This document shows, one piece after another, positions 50,135-61,331 of a stretch of 64,000 nucleotides of DNA (positions within the stretch are counted from its first letter, which is position 1; each line of letters begins with the position of its first letter). The DNA lies in assembly GCA_946122785.1 (NCBI GenBank), contig CAMGYJ010000008.1, forward strand, positions 17,695,475-17,759,474. Reading direction: 5' to 3'. Below the pieces are notes generated by a model. The model worked only from the letters and a program-made list of their open reading frames with translations. It was not told the origin of the DNA and made no database searches. The DNA is from Linum tenue (Eukaryota; Streptophyta; Magnoliopsida; Malpighiales; Linaceae). A program made the position numbers and the translations under genes.

Positions 50135-50277
50135 TTACACCCTGGAAAACAGCCAGGTCTGAAAATCAAACAAACGACTCGCAGTTGGAGACAATGAAAG
50201 GGCCTTTCTAGCCACCAAATGGGCTACCCTATTGTTACGACGACCTACAAATCGAACACTAAACCCCGGATGCAAGG
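50135..50277 (-). pseudogene. LINE ORF2, 3' end of the RNase H domain
   Basis: This encodes FVGRRNNRVAHLVARKAL and ends FSRV before TAA. It joins in frame with 55457 and upstream once the MULE and one TSD copy are left out, and it matches the end of the related LINE at 20043-20709. Confidence 0.85.
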
Positions 50278-50379
50278 CAAAACAAGGAGATTTTTCCAAT
50301 AATAGCACCCTTTAAAAAAAAATTACAAAAATAGCACCCTGCCAAAAATATTTACAAAACTAGCACCCTTTTATATTGA

Positions 50380-50756
50380 CCGCACCCTCCAGGTGCGATT
50401 TACACATAAACCGCATCCCCAAGGTGCGTTTTACACGTAAATCGCACCTTGAGAGTGCGATCTGATTTGGTGGGCCTAAATCGCACCTTGCCCGTGCGAT
50501 TTCATGTCTGGCCTACATGAAACGCATGGCCGAGGTGCGATTTAGGCCTGACCTACCTAAATCGCACCTCGGCCATGCGATTTACTTCTCCAAACATGAA
50601 TCGCATCTGCAAGGTGCGGTTTCACCACGTAGATCGCACCCCCCAGGTGCGGTTTACGTGTCAATTATTTCCCGACACCCATCACAGACATGCAGAGAAT
50701 TATCGACGTAGGTTGCATGGCAGACTAAAACCGCACCCTAGAGGTGCGGTTTTCAC
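50380..50756. repeat. Left hairpin array, nine units
   Basis: Nine imperfect palindromes of the form ATCGCACC-N(4-7)-GGTGCGAT, each about 24 bases, spaced mostly 35-45 bases apart and separated by short variable sequence. Some have compensating changes: AACGCATGGCC/GAGGTGCGAT and its near-inverse neighbour at 50556-50583. Arms vary among ATCG, ACCG and AACG. This is a subterminal repeat zone, probably for transposase binding. Confidence 0.85.
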
Positions 50757-51106
50757 AATTTTTTCCCCTATATAAAGACTTGCCGGAAAACAGACTCTTC
50801 ACACCTCTCATTCTCCCTCACATTCTCTTTCATTTTTCTGTTGTATATCTATATTTATTTAGTGTGTTTGCCATTAAGATTAACTCGTAAGTTTATTTTG
50901 TGTTACTTTTTATGCCATTAACATTATCTCGTAAGTTTATTTTGTGTTACTTTTTATGCCATTAACATGAACTCGTAACTTTAATTTGTGTTACTTTTTA
51001 TGCCATTAACATTAATTCGTAAGTTTATTTTGTGTTACTTTTTATTGTTATTTGTGATTTGTGATTTTTATGATATTAACTAAAACTATGGTTTGTTTGT
51101 ATGCAG

Positions 51107-52570
51107 ATGGCATTCCGTCAGTTGTTGCTTGGCTTACGGTGGAATGGTTACACGGAAGACACCGGAAAGGGGGCCACCTACGTCGGTGGCAATTTTCAGA
51201 AAGTAACGGTCGGTACCAGACCGAAGCTTGAAGACCTCCATCGAATATGCACTGACGTTACTTGCATGGATGGCACGAGGAGGGTAGATCGTATGGTGTA
51301 CCGATACCCAAACAGAGCAACTGGGTCATTGTGGCATGAGGAATATACCATAACCACTCAAGATGACGTAGATTCCATGCTCGAATTCTTGAGGTCCAAC
51401 AAATTGCACAAAGCCGAGATGTTCGTTTACACCGAGCCAGCCGTTAGTGTTGGAGGTCATTCTGGACACGGTCAAACATCTGGTATCCATGGTGGAGGTG
51501 AATTATATGACGATCATCCCTACCAAAGTTACCATGATCCTCATTCCTATTTTCAGTACCAAGATGGAGGGCAAGGTGCAGGCCATCATCAATCGTTCTC
51601 GTCATATGAAGAAGAAGTTCAACCGGACATCCCCAACCAAGCCCAGTACAACTTCCTGACAGGCAGCGGTAGTTTTCACAACTACCATTATGGAGCTGAT
51701 GAAGGTGCCTTTCATGAGCAGGATCAGACGGATGCTGCCACACCAGGACCAGTCAGCGACCCCTCTGATGAAGAAGGAGAAAACAACGTCAGTGCAGACA
51801 GCTCAGACCCTCTTGAAGGTGCTGATGATTCAGCACCAGATTCGGGTTCGGATAATGATGGTGATGTGGCTCCTGACCGTGTACCAGTCCCCTACTACAA
51901 TCACATTCCAGACGACAATTGGATGGTCGACAGCGACATGGAGCCGCCAGAGGTCCCAATATGGGGCCCACTCACTGGGTTTACGAAGGGCCAACAATTT
52001 GGCTCGAAGAAGGATGTGCGGCACGCCCTTGAGACTGAAGCAATGACTCGGCATTTTGAATGGGACACAACTCATTCCAACACCAAAAGGCTCATAGTCA
52101 GATGCCGTAATCATCACGAGGGGTGCAATGTTAGGATTCGGGCCATCAACAGCAAGAGACACGGCCACTGGGTCATATCCCGTGCGGTCAACACACACAC
52201 ATGTGTGTCATCCATAACTTCCCAAGGCCATCGACAGTTGAAATCCAGGGTGGTTGCTGCGGCTATCAAGCATCTGATTGAGGCTGAACCGGATCTGAAA
52301 ATCAAAGTCATAATCGCTGACATTGCAAGTCGTTTTGGTTATATGATTAACTATAAGAAGGCGTGGCATGGAAAGCAGAAAGCTATGGCCGCCGTCTATG
52401 GTGATTGGGAAGAATCGTATGCATTCCTTCCCAGACTAATACTGGCATTGGAGGCGTCTAACCCTGGGACTGTGTTCTCCCCTCGATACCAAGACGAAGA
52501 GAATTCCTGCAACTTCGTCGGCCAATCGCGAGTACCTTGCCGACCATCTCGGCCATGGAAGGCCCTTTGA
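51107..52570 (+). CDS. Truncated MULE transposase
   Basis: The frame gives 487 residues from an ATG placed directly after the acceptor GTATGCAG, as in the other MULE. The first 115 residues form a compact domain (MAFRQLLLGLRWNGYTEDTG...), then an acidic low-complexity stretch, then the MuDR DNA-binding domain (about 290-365, with FGSKKDVRHALETEAM and C-x(4)-C...H-x-C ligands in CRNHHEGC and NTHTC) and the start of the next helix region. It stops where the DDE core should begin (after LEASNPGTVF). No catalytic core, SWIM finger or zinc knuckle is present. It may still bind the ends, but it cannot cut DNA by itself. Confidence 0.8.
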   Translation: MAFRQLLLGLRWNGYTEDTGKGATYVGGNFQKVTVGTRPKLEDLHRICTDVTCMDGTRRVDRMVYRYPNRATGSLWHEEYTITTQDDVDSMLEFLRSNKLHKAEMFVYTEPAVSVGGHSGHGQTSGIHGGGELYDDHPYQSYHDPHSYFQYQDGGQGAGHHQSFSSYEEEVQPDIPNQAQYNFLTGSGSFHNYHYGADEGAFHEQDQTDAATPGPVSDPSDEEGENNVSADSSDPLEGADDSAPDSGSDNDGDVAPDRVPVPYYNHIPDDNWMVDSDMEPPEVPIWGPLTGFTKGQQFGSKKDVRHALETEAMTRHFEWDTTHSNTKRLIVRCRNHHEGCNVRIRAINSKRHGHWVISRAVNTHTCVSSITSQGHRQLKSRVVAAAIKHLIEAEPDLKIKVIIADIASRFGYMINYKKAWHGKQKAMAAVYGDWEESYAFLPRLILALEASNPGTVFSPRYQDEENSCNFVGQSRVPCRPSRPWKAL

Positions 52571-54732
52571 CTTGCGGGGACCTCAAACGGAATGCACTGC
52601 TCCCGACCAAACTGACGGAGGCATCGATCCGGCAAGTGCCACTCCACGGTCCCAAAACAAATTAGAGGAACCCTCGTGCACCATTGCCCGATATGACCGG
52701 GGAATTGCTGGAGATGCCATTGAACGATGTTCTCCGGGTATGGATCGAAGACGATCTATAAGATAGAAATGAGTAACGTAAGATTAAATAATTAGAAATA
52801 TACATGTAGTCCCATGAAAACACAAATATAAATGAATCGCGGTATAGAAGTTACCTCTCCTTCCCAAAGTCGCTCAAACCTCCTCCGATACTCCTCCAAC
52901 TTGTGTTGGGCAAGGTTGTCGCATGTTGTGTGTCCAAGCCACCTTATTAATATGACAAGAATGAAACTACAATAAGATAAAACACAAGACAAAATGTGTT
53001 ATGACTACATGATGGGGGTATGAGAAGTTTACCTTGCTCCATAAGCTTCACCTCTTAGGGGATGATCGATTGGCCAATCCCTGTCTGGACGTTGGGCCGG
53101 TGCAAGCCATGGCATATGCTCCCAAGCCCAAAATTGGACGATGAACATTGCGCCGCCAACCTCCCTCACGGCTTTGTTCGCCGCATTGCACAAGTTGTTG
53201 TAGATGATAGCTAGGCATGCAGATGCCCAACTATACTCCCCCATCTCCTCCCAACTACTGAAGATGATCCTAAGCCATCCACAACTAAGGAGATTGCTTG
53301 CTTTCTTGGAGAAGAACACTCCTCCGATCATGCCTATGAGATAGACACGAGCATATCTCTCCTTCTCATCCTCCGGACTTTCCTCCGTAAGCGGATGACT
53401 CTCGTAATGATCTCTAAAATACTTCGTCAACCAAGTAATTGAGACTTGGTGTTTCCTCAATGGTGGCATGCGATCGGTCGCATCAACGTGCCCCTTCACC
53501 GGTACTTTCACTCCCAAATGCTCGTGGATGAAATGCTGCCAACCGGGCATACCGTCACAATCCTCGGGGGGATGATCACTCACGCACACTGGTTTGCCGT
53601 CGATGGGCAGATGGGTTAGGATGGCGACATCCTTTAGCGTGATGGTGGCCTCCCCTTCTCTAAGGTTGAAACAATGGGTCTCCTTTCTCCATCTCTCGGC
53701 CAATGCGGTGATGAGTTGACGATCGATTTGGATGCCGTTAAAATGCCTAATCGAGTCTAACCGTGCCCTTTTGAGAAATGGCAAGATAGCGGGGTGGAAT
53801 GGGAGCACATTTGTGGTACCCCTGTAGCGGATTATTGTTTGTGACTCCTAGGAAAATTTTACACGTTAATTATTATTAGTAAGGGTGTTTTTTCGTATAA
53901 CTAAATTAATTTAATTAAATTATGCAACATAAAACATAATTTTATTATCATAAAAGGACATTTCATATTATCATAAAACATTGTCAATGAATAATAATTT
54001 AAAGAGGTACATACATATTATCGTAAAACAAACATATTTAATTAATTAACATAAATAACATTGTTAATGAATAATAATTTAAGTAGAAACATACATATTC
54101 AAATGTTTGGTAAATAATTTAATCGTGTTGGTGGTTTTAAATAATTTAATCGAATACAAAGCAACACTCGTTAGACTCTTAGAAGAGGTATACATCTTCT
54201 TAGAAACGCAGTCTTTTTGACAGAAAAAGGGGGGATCCGAGGATCTCTTAATACCCGATTTTCCCAGGTAATGGGAGGATATGATAATCGCTTAAAACCC
54301 CATTTCCTTAGACGTGCATCTCTTTATAAAGAGTCGAAGTAAGTGACGCTATGTATTCGATTAAATTATTGAAAACCACCAACACGATTAAAAAATAAAC
54401 ATAAATTTATTTTATATTACACTAGGCACATTAACAAAATAAAAGAAGGACAAATGGTGAAGAATTGTATGTACCGGGTGATCGTTCCAAACATCCCTTG
54501 ACCGATGATTGGCTTGGTCGTACAAGTCGGTTGGATCCACCGGTCCTTGCTCGAGATAATACCTTTGGTTGTATATATCGACGCCCTCCCCAACCTACGA
54601 TAAAATAACTAGGTTAGTACATAGATTAATTAAAAAACTTATAACAACAATAAAAGTTAAACCAGAATGATGAGTACATACCGCTTGAAATTCATCGACG
54701 AAAACTCCTTCTCCTTGCCACCAATCGGCCAT
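52396..54732 (-). CDS. Plant mobile domain (PMD) protein
   Basis: Five exons (54732-54682, 54594-54475, 53847-53033, 52942-52855, 52755-52396) with GT-AG sites encode about 477 residues. Hallmarks: GPVDPTDLYDQANH, a long domain with GEATITLKDVAILTHLPIDG, ITWLTKYF, WEHMPWL, then VPLICFGTVEWHLPDR and QFGREQCIP. These belong to the MAIN/MAIL-like PMD family (aminotransferase-like, PF10536), which occurs both as host genes and in transposons. The last 40 or so residues are antisense to the transposase frame, so the true C-terminus was probably replaced when the deletion formed. Exons 1-2 are predicted from splice sites alone. Confidence 0.8.
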
Positions 54733-54961
54733 TTTTTCGGCGTAATTCGGACAGAGCTTCGGCTCGGCTCGGCGGGTTTTTGAGGAAAAAACCTAAGAAA
54801 TATTTTCTGATGGCAGATCGGACTTAGCCGCAACCAACAGACTTTTATTTCCTAGGCTTTTGGGAGGGGAAGGTTTAGAGAGATTATATCTAGAGAGAGA
54901 AGGAGAATGGGTTGTGTGGAGTGAAGAAATGAGAGGGGGAGGGGGGGTATTTATACCCAAC

Positions 54962-55355
54962 AGATCGCACCGCCGAGGGGCGATAGGGTAATTTTACCCC
55001 GTAGAAATCGCATCTCCCTGGTGCGATCTCCACGCCAAATCGCATTCCCCTGATGCGATCCCCGCGTCCCGATGCGTTGAACGCGCAGAATCATGACGCT
55101 CCACTTTTCCAGGCGAGAAATCGCACCTCACCAGTGCGATCCACACTCAGTCGCGCGGATTGCTGACGTGGCTATGCTGCAGCCCGTCAGATCGCATCTT
55201 AATCGTGCGATCCAGAAGGTCGCTGGCGACCAAACTTGGATCGCATCTTGGGGATGCGATTTACCTTAGATATCGCATCTTAGGGGTGCGATTTATGAAG
55301 GAAACGCATTCTAAGGCTGCGTTTCATTTATAAAACGCACCTCTAAGGTGCGATT
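54962..55355. repeat. Right hairpin array, nine units
   Basis: Nine palindromes of the same type (for example ATCGCATCTTAGGGGTGCGAT and ATCGCACCTCACCAGTGCGAT), mirroring the left array. The outermost unit pairs AACGCACC with GGTGCGAT. A few extra half-sites occur (GATGCGTT near 55070). The unit number equals that on the left although the spacer sequences differ. Confidence 0.85.
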
Positions 55356-55456
55356 CATTAAAATAGGTGCTAGTTTTGTAATTTGTTTTGGAAGAGTGCT
55401 AGTTTTGTAATTTTTTTTTTTAAAGGTGCTATTTCTGGAAAAATTTCCAAAACAAG

Positions 55457-58400
55457 ATACCACCTCTTCCAATACCGCCCCCATCCGAATGTCACCAATC
55501 TCCGCCCGAATGATCTTATCGATGACAACCTTGGCGTCGCCTTCAAAGCAAACCTCATAGAACCCATTCTCCAGACACCAATATAAAGCCTCACGTAGTG
55601 CCAGGACCTCCACCGTTATCGGGTCATCTATGCACTGGACTTGGAACCCGCGGGCCAACAGAATTTCTCTTGATGGAGTCATTATCACCACTCCTCCCGC
55701 CGAATGGGATCCCTGCCGAGTCGCCCCATCCCAACTGCATATAACCTGACTACCACCCCCTGTGGAAATAATAGGAGTCCTAGGAACACAGGCAGGGTTT
55801 TCCTTCTCAATCGGCACACGCAACCACTCATCCACCTGTTGATTTAACTGGCGCAACAAGGCCGGGATCCCGAATTGCTTGCCTTCGAAAACAACCCAAT
55901 TCCGAGAGCGCCAGATCCTCCATAGGACAGCAACCACCGTCATAACCAACTCCGGTTGTCGAATGAGAGCTAACAGTCGTTTCAGAAAAAGCGGAAAAGT
56001 ATGGCGAGGCAGGCCCTGACCCAGGTATTCCAGTCCAGAATAATCCCAAAGCGCCCTAGCCACCGGGCAATCCAGAAATAAATGCTCCATGGTTTCCTCT
56101 GCCTCCCAACAGACAGGGCACCTAGGATGGACCACCACATCCTTATTTCTAAGCGCCCCAGTTGTGGGGAGAATCCGATTTAAGATTTGCAAGACAAACA
56201 CCTTAAGTTTGGGCGGTATGTTGGCCTCCCATACCCGGATCCAACTGGGTTTATCCATCCAACTAACTGTAGCTTTACAACGACTGCTTTGCTGATCCAA
56301 CCGGACGGCAAGGTGATAGGCCGATTTAACCAATAAAACTCCATCCGCAGTGTCCTGCCAGACAAGACGATCCTCTATGCAATGCCTCGGAAGCGGGATA
56401 GTCTTTATGGCACGACAGGTAGGGGGGGTCAAACCATTGACTGAGCTTCGAATCATTCCAACATCCCTCCCCGGGACAAAGAACTTCCTCCACTCGAAGG
56501 TCGTTCCTATCCGGGAGCACCAAGGGATTGTACCTCGGGGGAGAGGGGTGAAGCTGAGGGATCCAATTTGAAGAGAGTAGGGACGCCTTTCGCCCATTAC
56601 CTATTTGCCATCTTAACCCTTGCTCCAGCAATTGTCTGCCATACAGAATACTCTGCCAGCCCCAGGATGGCCGGGATCTTGCAGTAGCCATAAGGAACGT
56701 ACCAGTAGGGAAGTACTTACCCTTATAGACTTGAGCTAGCAGGGATTGGGGTTCGGTAATGATCTGCCACCCAATCTTGGCTAACAAGCCCTGATTGAAC
56801 AGCTCAAAACGACGGAACCCCATACCCCCATCGTGCTTGCTTCGGCACATATTCCTCCACGATAACCAACGAATTTTAGAATGGCCCTCCACCACATTCC
56901 ACCAAAATCGTGCCACGTGTTTATCCAAGAGCCTACACAGGGAAAGGGGAAGTTTGAAACAGGACATGACATGCAACGGAAGCGCCAAGGCAACTGATTT
57001 AATCAAGACCTCCTTGGCAGCCCATGACAATGTCCTTTGCTTCCACCCCTGCAGCCGCTCAAGGAGCTTTTCTTCGAGGTATCGAAAAGTAACCATTTTA
57101 GATCGGGCTATCAGAGAAGGTAGTCCTAGGTATTTGTCATGGACACCAACCGCTCCCACCCCCAAGATCTGAGCCAGAAACTCCTGGTCGGGCACAGTAA
57201 TGTTTTTACTAAAGCAAACCGCAGATTTGTCCAAATTCACCCTTTGACCACTAAGTTCCTCATATTCATTCAACACTTCAATCAGATTCTCACATTCCTG
57301 CAGGGACCCACGGAGGAATAGATATGAATCATCCGCAAAGAACAGGTGGGTAATCCTAGGTGCCCGAGGGGCTACTTTCACCCCTTGAAGTTTTCTTTCC
57401 GCAATTGCCTTATTAAGGAGTGCCGCAAATCCCTCAGTGCAAAGCACAAAAAGAAGAGGAGAGAGAGGATCTCCCTGCCGCAGCCCCCTTGACGAGGTGA
57501 AGTAGCCTGCCGGCGTGCCATTCATCATAACTGAAAACAAAGTGAATTTGAGGCATTCCAGAACCCATCCTCTCCACGTATAACTAAATCCCATCTTCTC
57601 CAAAACCGCAAGTAGAAAGGGCCATTCAACTCTATCATAGGCCTTTTCCATGTCAACCTTCAGAGCCATGTACCCTTTCTTGCCTTTCGTTTTGATTTTC
57701 AGATAGTGCATTAGTTCATGCCCGAGGAGAATGTTTTCAACTATTTGACGCTCCCTAATAAAAGCGTTTTGGCCCCGAGATATAACATGCGGGAGGAACC
57801 TAGCCAGCCGTTCAGCCATGATCTTGGTTATAATCTTGTAAACAAACTGGCAGAGGCTTATCGACCGCAGCTGCTTCATGGTCTCTACATTATCAACCTT
57901 GGGAATCAATGTCAACCAGGTATGATTGAAGCTACGGAGCATCCTACTCGTCCTAAAGAACGAGCATACAGCTTCCGTGACCGAGTTGCCAACAATATCC
58001 CAGAAGGCTTTGAAGAACTTGCCCGTAAACCCATCTGAGCCCGGAGCTTGTTTTGAGCCCATTGAGAACACCACCTTCCGAACCTCCGCGGGAAGAACTT
58101 CCGCCGTCAGGCTAGCATTCATTTCAGGTGTGATACTCTGGGCAATGGGCAAGGTCGTTACTCTGTCCCTCATATTCTCGACCTGGGTCTCAGAAGTAAA
58201 AAGATTCTTGTAAAAACTACACGCCACTTCCGCCTTACCAGCTTCCTCTGTGACCCAGTCACCATTATCATTCCGGAGGCCCTCCACAAAGTTTCTTTTT
58301 CTCCGAGTTCGAGTAACAGTGTGGAAATAAGAAGTGTTCTTATCCCCCTTTTTGAGCCAATGAACTCTGGATTTCTGCTGCCAATAAACTTCCTCTGCCT

Positions 58401-59399
58401 CCCATTGCCGCGTCAGCTCTATTTCCAGCTTGTAGACCTCATCCCAGTCAATGGGATGAACCAGCTTAATCCGGTCAATTTCACCTTGAAGAGTATGAAT
58501 GTTACGCATGGAGTTTGTAGTACCCGCCCTACTCCAATCATAAAGAAGATGCCGAAGCTTTTTTAGTCGCTCCCAGAGCTGAAACATCGGGGTACCATGG
58601 ATTTCCTCCTGCCAAACATAGGCCACCATCGCCCGGACCTCCGGATTATCTGTCCGGCGAGCATCAAAAAGGAACAAAGGGCGAGTGTGACGTGTATAAG
58701 GTTTATCCGCGAGGAGGATCGCCCGATGGTCAGACCCTTGGTCTGTAAAGTGTTTGACTAAAGTCTCCGGGTAACGCTCAATCCAATTATGAGAGCACAG
58801 GGCCCGGTCCAGTCGCTCACGAATACAAGCCACACCCATACGTTTATTGGTCCAGGTGAACTGGTCGCCTTGAAAACCAGGGTCATGGAGACCAAGGTCC
58901 TGAATAAAATCACGCAGGCTAAGCGCTTGTGCTGAATTCCAGGTATTTCCCCCATCGTTCTCACTCTCATGAAGAGTAGTGTTAACATCTCCAATGACTA
59001 CGTAGGGGGTTTGGATCGTAGCACACACTTGCTGCAACCGAGCCAACTAGGAGGCCCTTATAGTAGAATTACAGCTAATGTAAACTGAAACCACCACATA
59101 AGAAAAATTACTTTCATTAATTTGGGTGCAAATACAAAAATCCGAATGAAAAAACACCGAAGCCACAACTTCAGGGGACCAAGCTACCACTAAACCACCC
59201 ACAGATTAATAGCATCAACAAAGAAACAGGAAGAAAGATCAAAACCTAATCCGCGCATACGCCGGGAAACTACTCTACGGCTCGATCGTGTCTCCGAGAA
59301 GAACACGAGATCCGGTTTATTAGAACGAACTAAACCAACAGCAGTTTGGAATGTGAGGGATGGTCCAATTCCTCTCACATTCCAGGCGAGAAGCTTCAT
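55457..59399 (-). pseudogene. LINE ORF2: endonuclease, reverse transcriptase, RNase H
   Basis: The ATG at 59399 opens the endonuclease (MKLLAWNVRGIGPSLTFQTA). It is broken by an indel near 59200 and a TAG near 59049. The frame 59046-56326 continues with VVIGDVNTTL and the reverse transcriptase, including LKVDMEKAYDRVEW, SRGLRQGDPLSPLLFVL and the catalytic HLFFADDSYLF. A seven-base G run (plus strand, 56421-56427) marks a further frameshift. The next frame holds the zinc-binding region (CPVCWEAEETMEHLFLDCP) and RNase H (SWDGATRQG, VCFEGDAKVVIDK) up to the MULE junction at 55457. Not functional. Confidence 0.88.
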
Positions 59400-60820
59400 T
59401 TATTCGGGTGGGGCCATTTGTGGCTGGCTTCCTCCACCATATTCATATCATCAAGTTCCTCCACAAATTGTTTCTTGGGGGACGGGGCCTCCTCCACAGA
59501 GCCCTCGATGTCCGCAAAGGGACGCTTCACTCCACCGCTTGAGGGGTCCGGCAGATTGGACCCATACTCATTAAGTCCAATCTCTTCCCTTCCCCCCTCC
59601 GCCACCATCTCTTGATGCGAATCCCCCAAAGGATGCGAGAGCCTTCGCCCGAGTCCAGTCTCCCCATTGTTTATAGACAGCCCTTTCTCAAACTCTTGGA
59701 CTACCTGTCCGACATGTCCCGCCTGGGCATGATTCCCTTTTTTCTTCCCTGTCGACGGACGCCGTTTGATTTCGAAGACTCGGGCATCCTCCTCCGACAC
59801 CGTGCCCTCCGAGTCAACCAGTGTAGCTTTGTCCTTGGACAGGGATCTTTCAGCCGGATGAAATGCATTGGGGATATCAGAATCACCCCCAGTATCCGAG
59901 CTGATATCAGCAGCAATGGGAGCGCTAACCGTGGGGGGACACACCCTTAGGGGCACAACATCAATAATAACCCTCGGATTAGGGTTGCGCACAGGTTGGG
60001 GAGGAGGAGTAAGATGCCCCTCCTCACCCTTTTTCGATGCCAGCCTCTTTGAGGTGGAGGAAGTCCGCCGATCGCCCGCCTTGTCATCACCCATGCGATC
60101 TCCACGAGCTCGGTCAGCTAGGCACTCAGCTTGCCCGGAGTTTCTCTCGCCCATCATTTTGGCCTTTCCCGCCTGCATGGGTGGTGCTTGAACCTCAAAT
60201 TCCTCTTCCGATTCCTCTTGGAGTAGTAACCGCCTGCGACGAGTCTGATCCTGTGGTGAATCCAAGACAGGGGACCCTCTGGAGGGTTTCGGCAGGTCAT
60301 CACCCCGCCGCCGTCTCGTCCGCCTATCCCGTCGCTCGGGCCTCGTTCCCCGTTGCGAGGTGCGCGACCTCATCTGCTCCCCTGCCTGCCATTCCATGTC
60401 AGTAACAGCAGTGGTGTTTAGCTGTTCTTCCTTGGCGTGCTGCCCCTTGCGGCCAAGTCCCCCGAGAGTCACTTTGGGGCTCTTGGTCATAGGGAATCTA
60501 CGCGAGGACTTCTCTCGGCCACTCTTTGGCTCCACCTCCATAAATGGGCGGGTCGAAGTCCCCATCCACAGCGGACTGTGATCCAAATTCGATCTCTCCG
60601 CAGCTGCCACAGTAGGCTTCCTTCCTCGCAGTCCGTCTTTTGTGTACGCGTACCGTCAATAGTCCCCTTGCCATGGACGTCTTTGTTGATCCAGACCGTG
60701 CGAGGATGATAGGGTCGAGTGGTCTCATCAGCATCAAATAGCTTGTGGCCCAATTTTTTTGTCACCATGTGAGGGCCGAATCTTTCCTTTCCCGAGGGAG
60801 GGTCAAACGAACATGTCTGA
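59396..60820 (-). pseudogene. LINE ORF1 remnant
   Basis: The LINE begins at 60820 inside ORF1: KERFGPHMV resembles the stretch after the zinc knuckle in plant L1 ORF1 proteins. A frameshift near 60640-60660 separates this from the main frame (60610-59396), a charged, low-complexity, basic C-terminal region. The stop TGA overlaps the ORF2 ATG as ATGA, which suggests coupled reinitiation in the ancestral element. The N-terminal DUF4283 and knuckle parts are missing. Confidence 0.7.
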
Positions 60821-60858
60821 CACTTGATAATTGATATAGGTGATTCATAATTGATTTT

Positions 60859-61010
60859 TTCATTGTTAACAGAACAATCACTAAACTTTACTCTTATCAA
60901 AAAAAAATTATCATTGGTGAATTCCAATTCAAACCGGACATATAAACAAATAAATAAATAATGCCACATGCACTTGATAATTGAAATAGGTGATTCACAA
61001 TTGATTTTCT
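60859..61010. repeat. Promoter-side tandem repeat, copy 2
   Basis: Second copy of 49957-50083, followed by the GGTGATTCACAATTGATTTT tail that also follows the LINE TSD at 60839. Its minus-strand open frame is not a gene. Confidence 0.7.
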
Positions 61011-61331
61011 CAAACAAAGTTCATTTTGAATGAATTCATTATTACCCTGTGAAATGAGTATATGCTGATTTCTTTATCGGAAGATGTCATACTCATGGAA
61101 GGACTAATAAGCAAAGAGGTAAATGCAATGCTAGAAGTAAGTCCCAACTAATCACAGGCCACTCTGCAGTTAACAATAACAAACATTCTACAGTTGAACT
61201 CACTTGGATCAAGCACCCTTACATCATTTGCAAACTAGAAAAGAGAACATAAAAGACGAACCAACATCAAAGAAGATGGACAACGACTTAAAGGTGGGAG
61301 GTAAAAGCTACAAAGTGCCAACCACATAATT

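Larger units (their letters stand above)
50287..55447. mobile_element. MULE carrying a plant mobile domain gene, 5161 bp
   Basis: A 9-bp TSD CAAAACAAG flanks it (50278-50286 and 55448-55456). The TIRs, about 90 bp, begin GAGATTTTTCCAATAATAGC on the left and GAAATTTTTCCAGAAATAGC when the right is inverted. Each end continues into a hairpin array. Between them are a truncated transposase (plus) and a PMD gene (minus), convergent and overlapping. The TIR sequence is unrelated to that of the 40155 MULE. Confidence 0.9.
50084..60820 (-). mobile_element. L1-type LINE interrupted by a MULE
   Basis: An 18-bp TSD CACTTGATAATTGATATA flanks it (50066-50083 and 60821-60838). On the minus strand the order is the end of ORF1, ORF2 (endonuclease, reverse transcriptase, zinc-binding, RNase H), a short 3' UTR and an A-rich tail. 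The copy is 5'-truncated: it opens inside ORF1. The MULE 50287-55447 splits the RNase H coding region. Without it the LINE is about 5.57 kb. Several frameshifts and stops make it inactive. Confidence 0.92.

Noticed and set aside
50380..50756. Regularly spaced palindromic units resembling a CRISPR array
   Set aside because: Repeats are imperfect, spacing varies, a mirrored array exists at the other end of a transposon, and the DNA is nuclear plant sequence.
60487..61017. 176-codon minus-strand frame
   Set aside because: It is a chance joining of the promoter-side repeat with the frameshifted start of the LINE ORF1.
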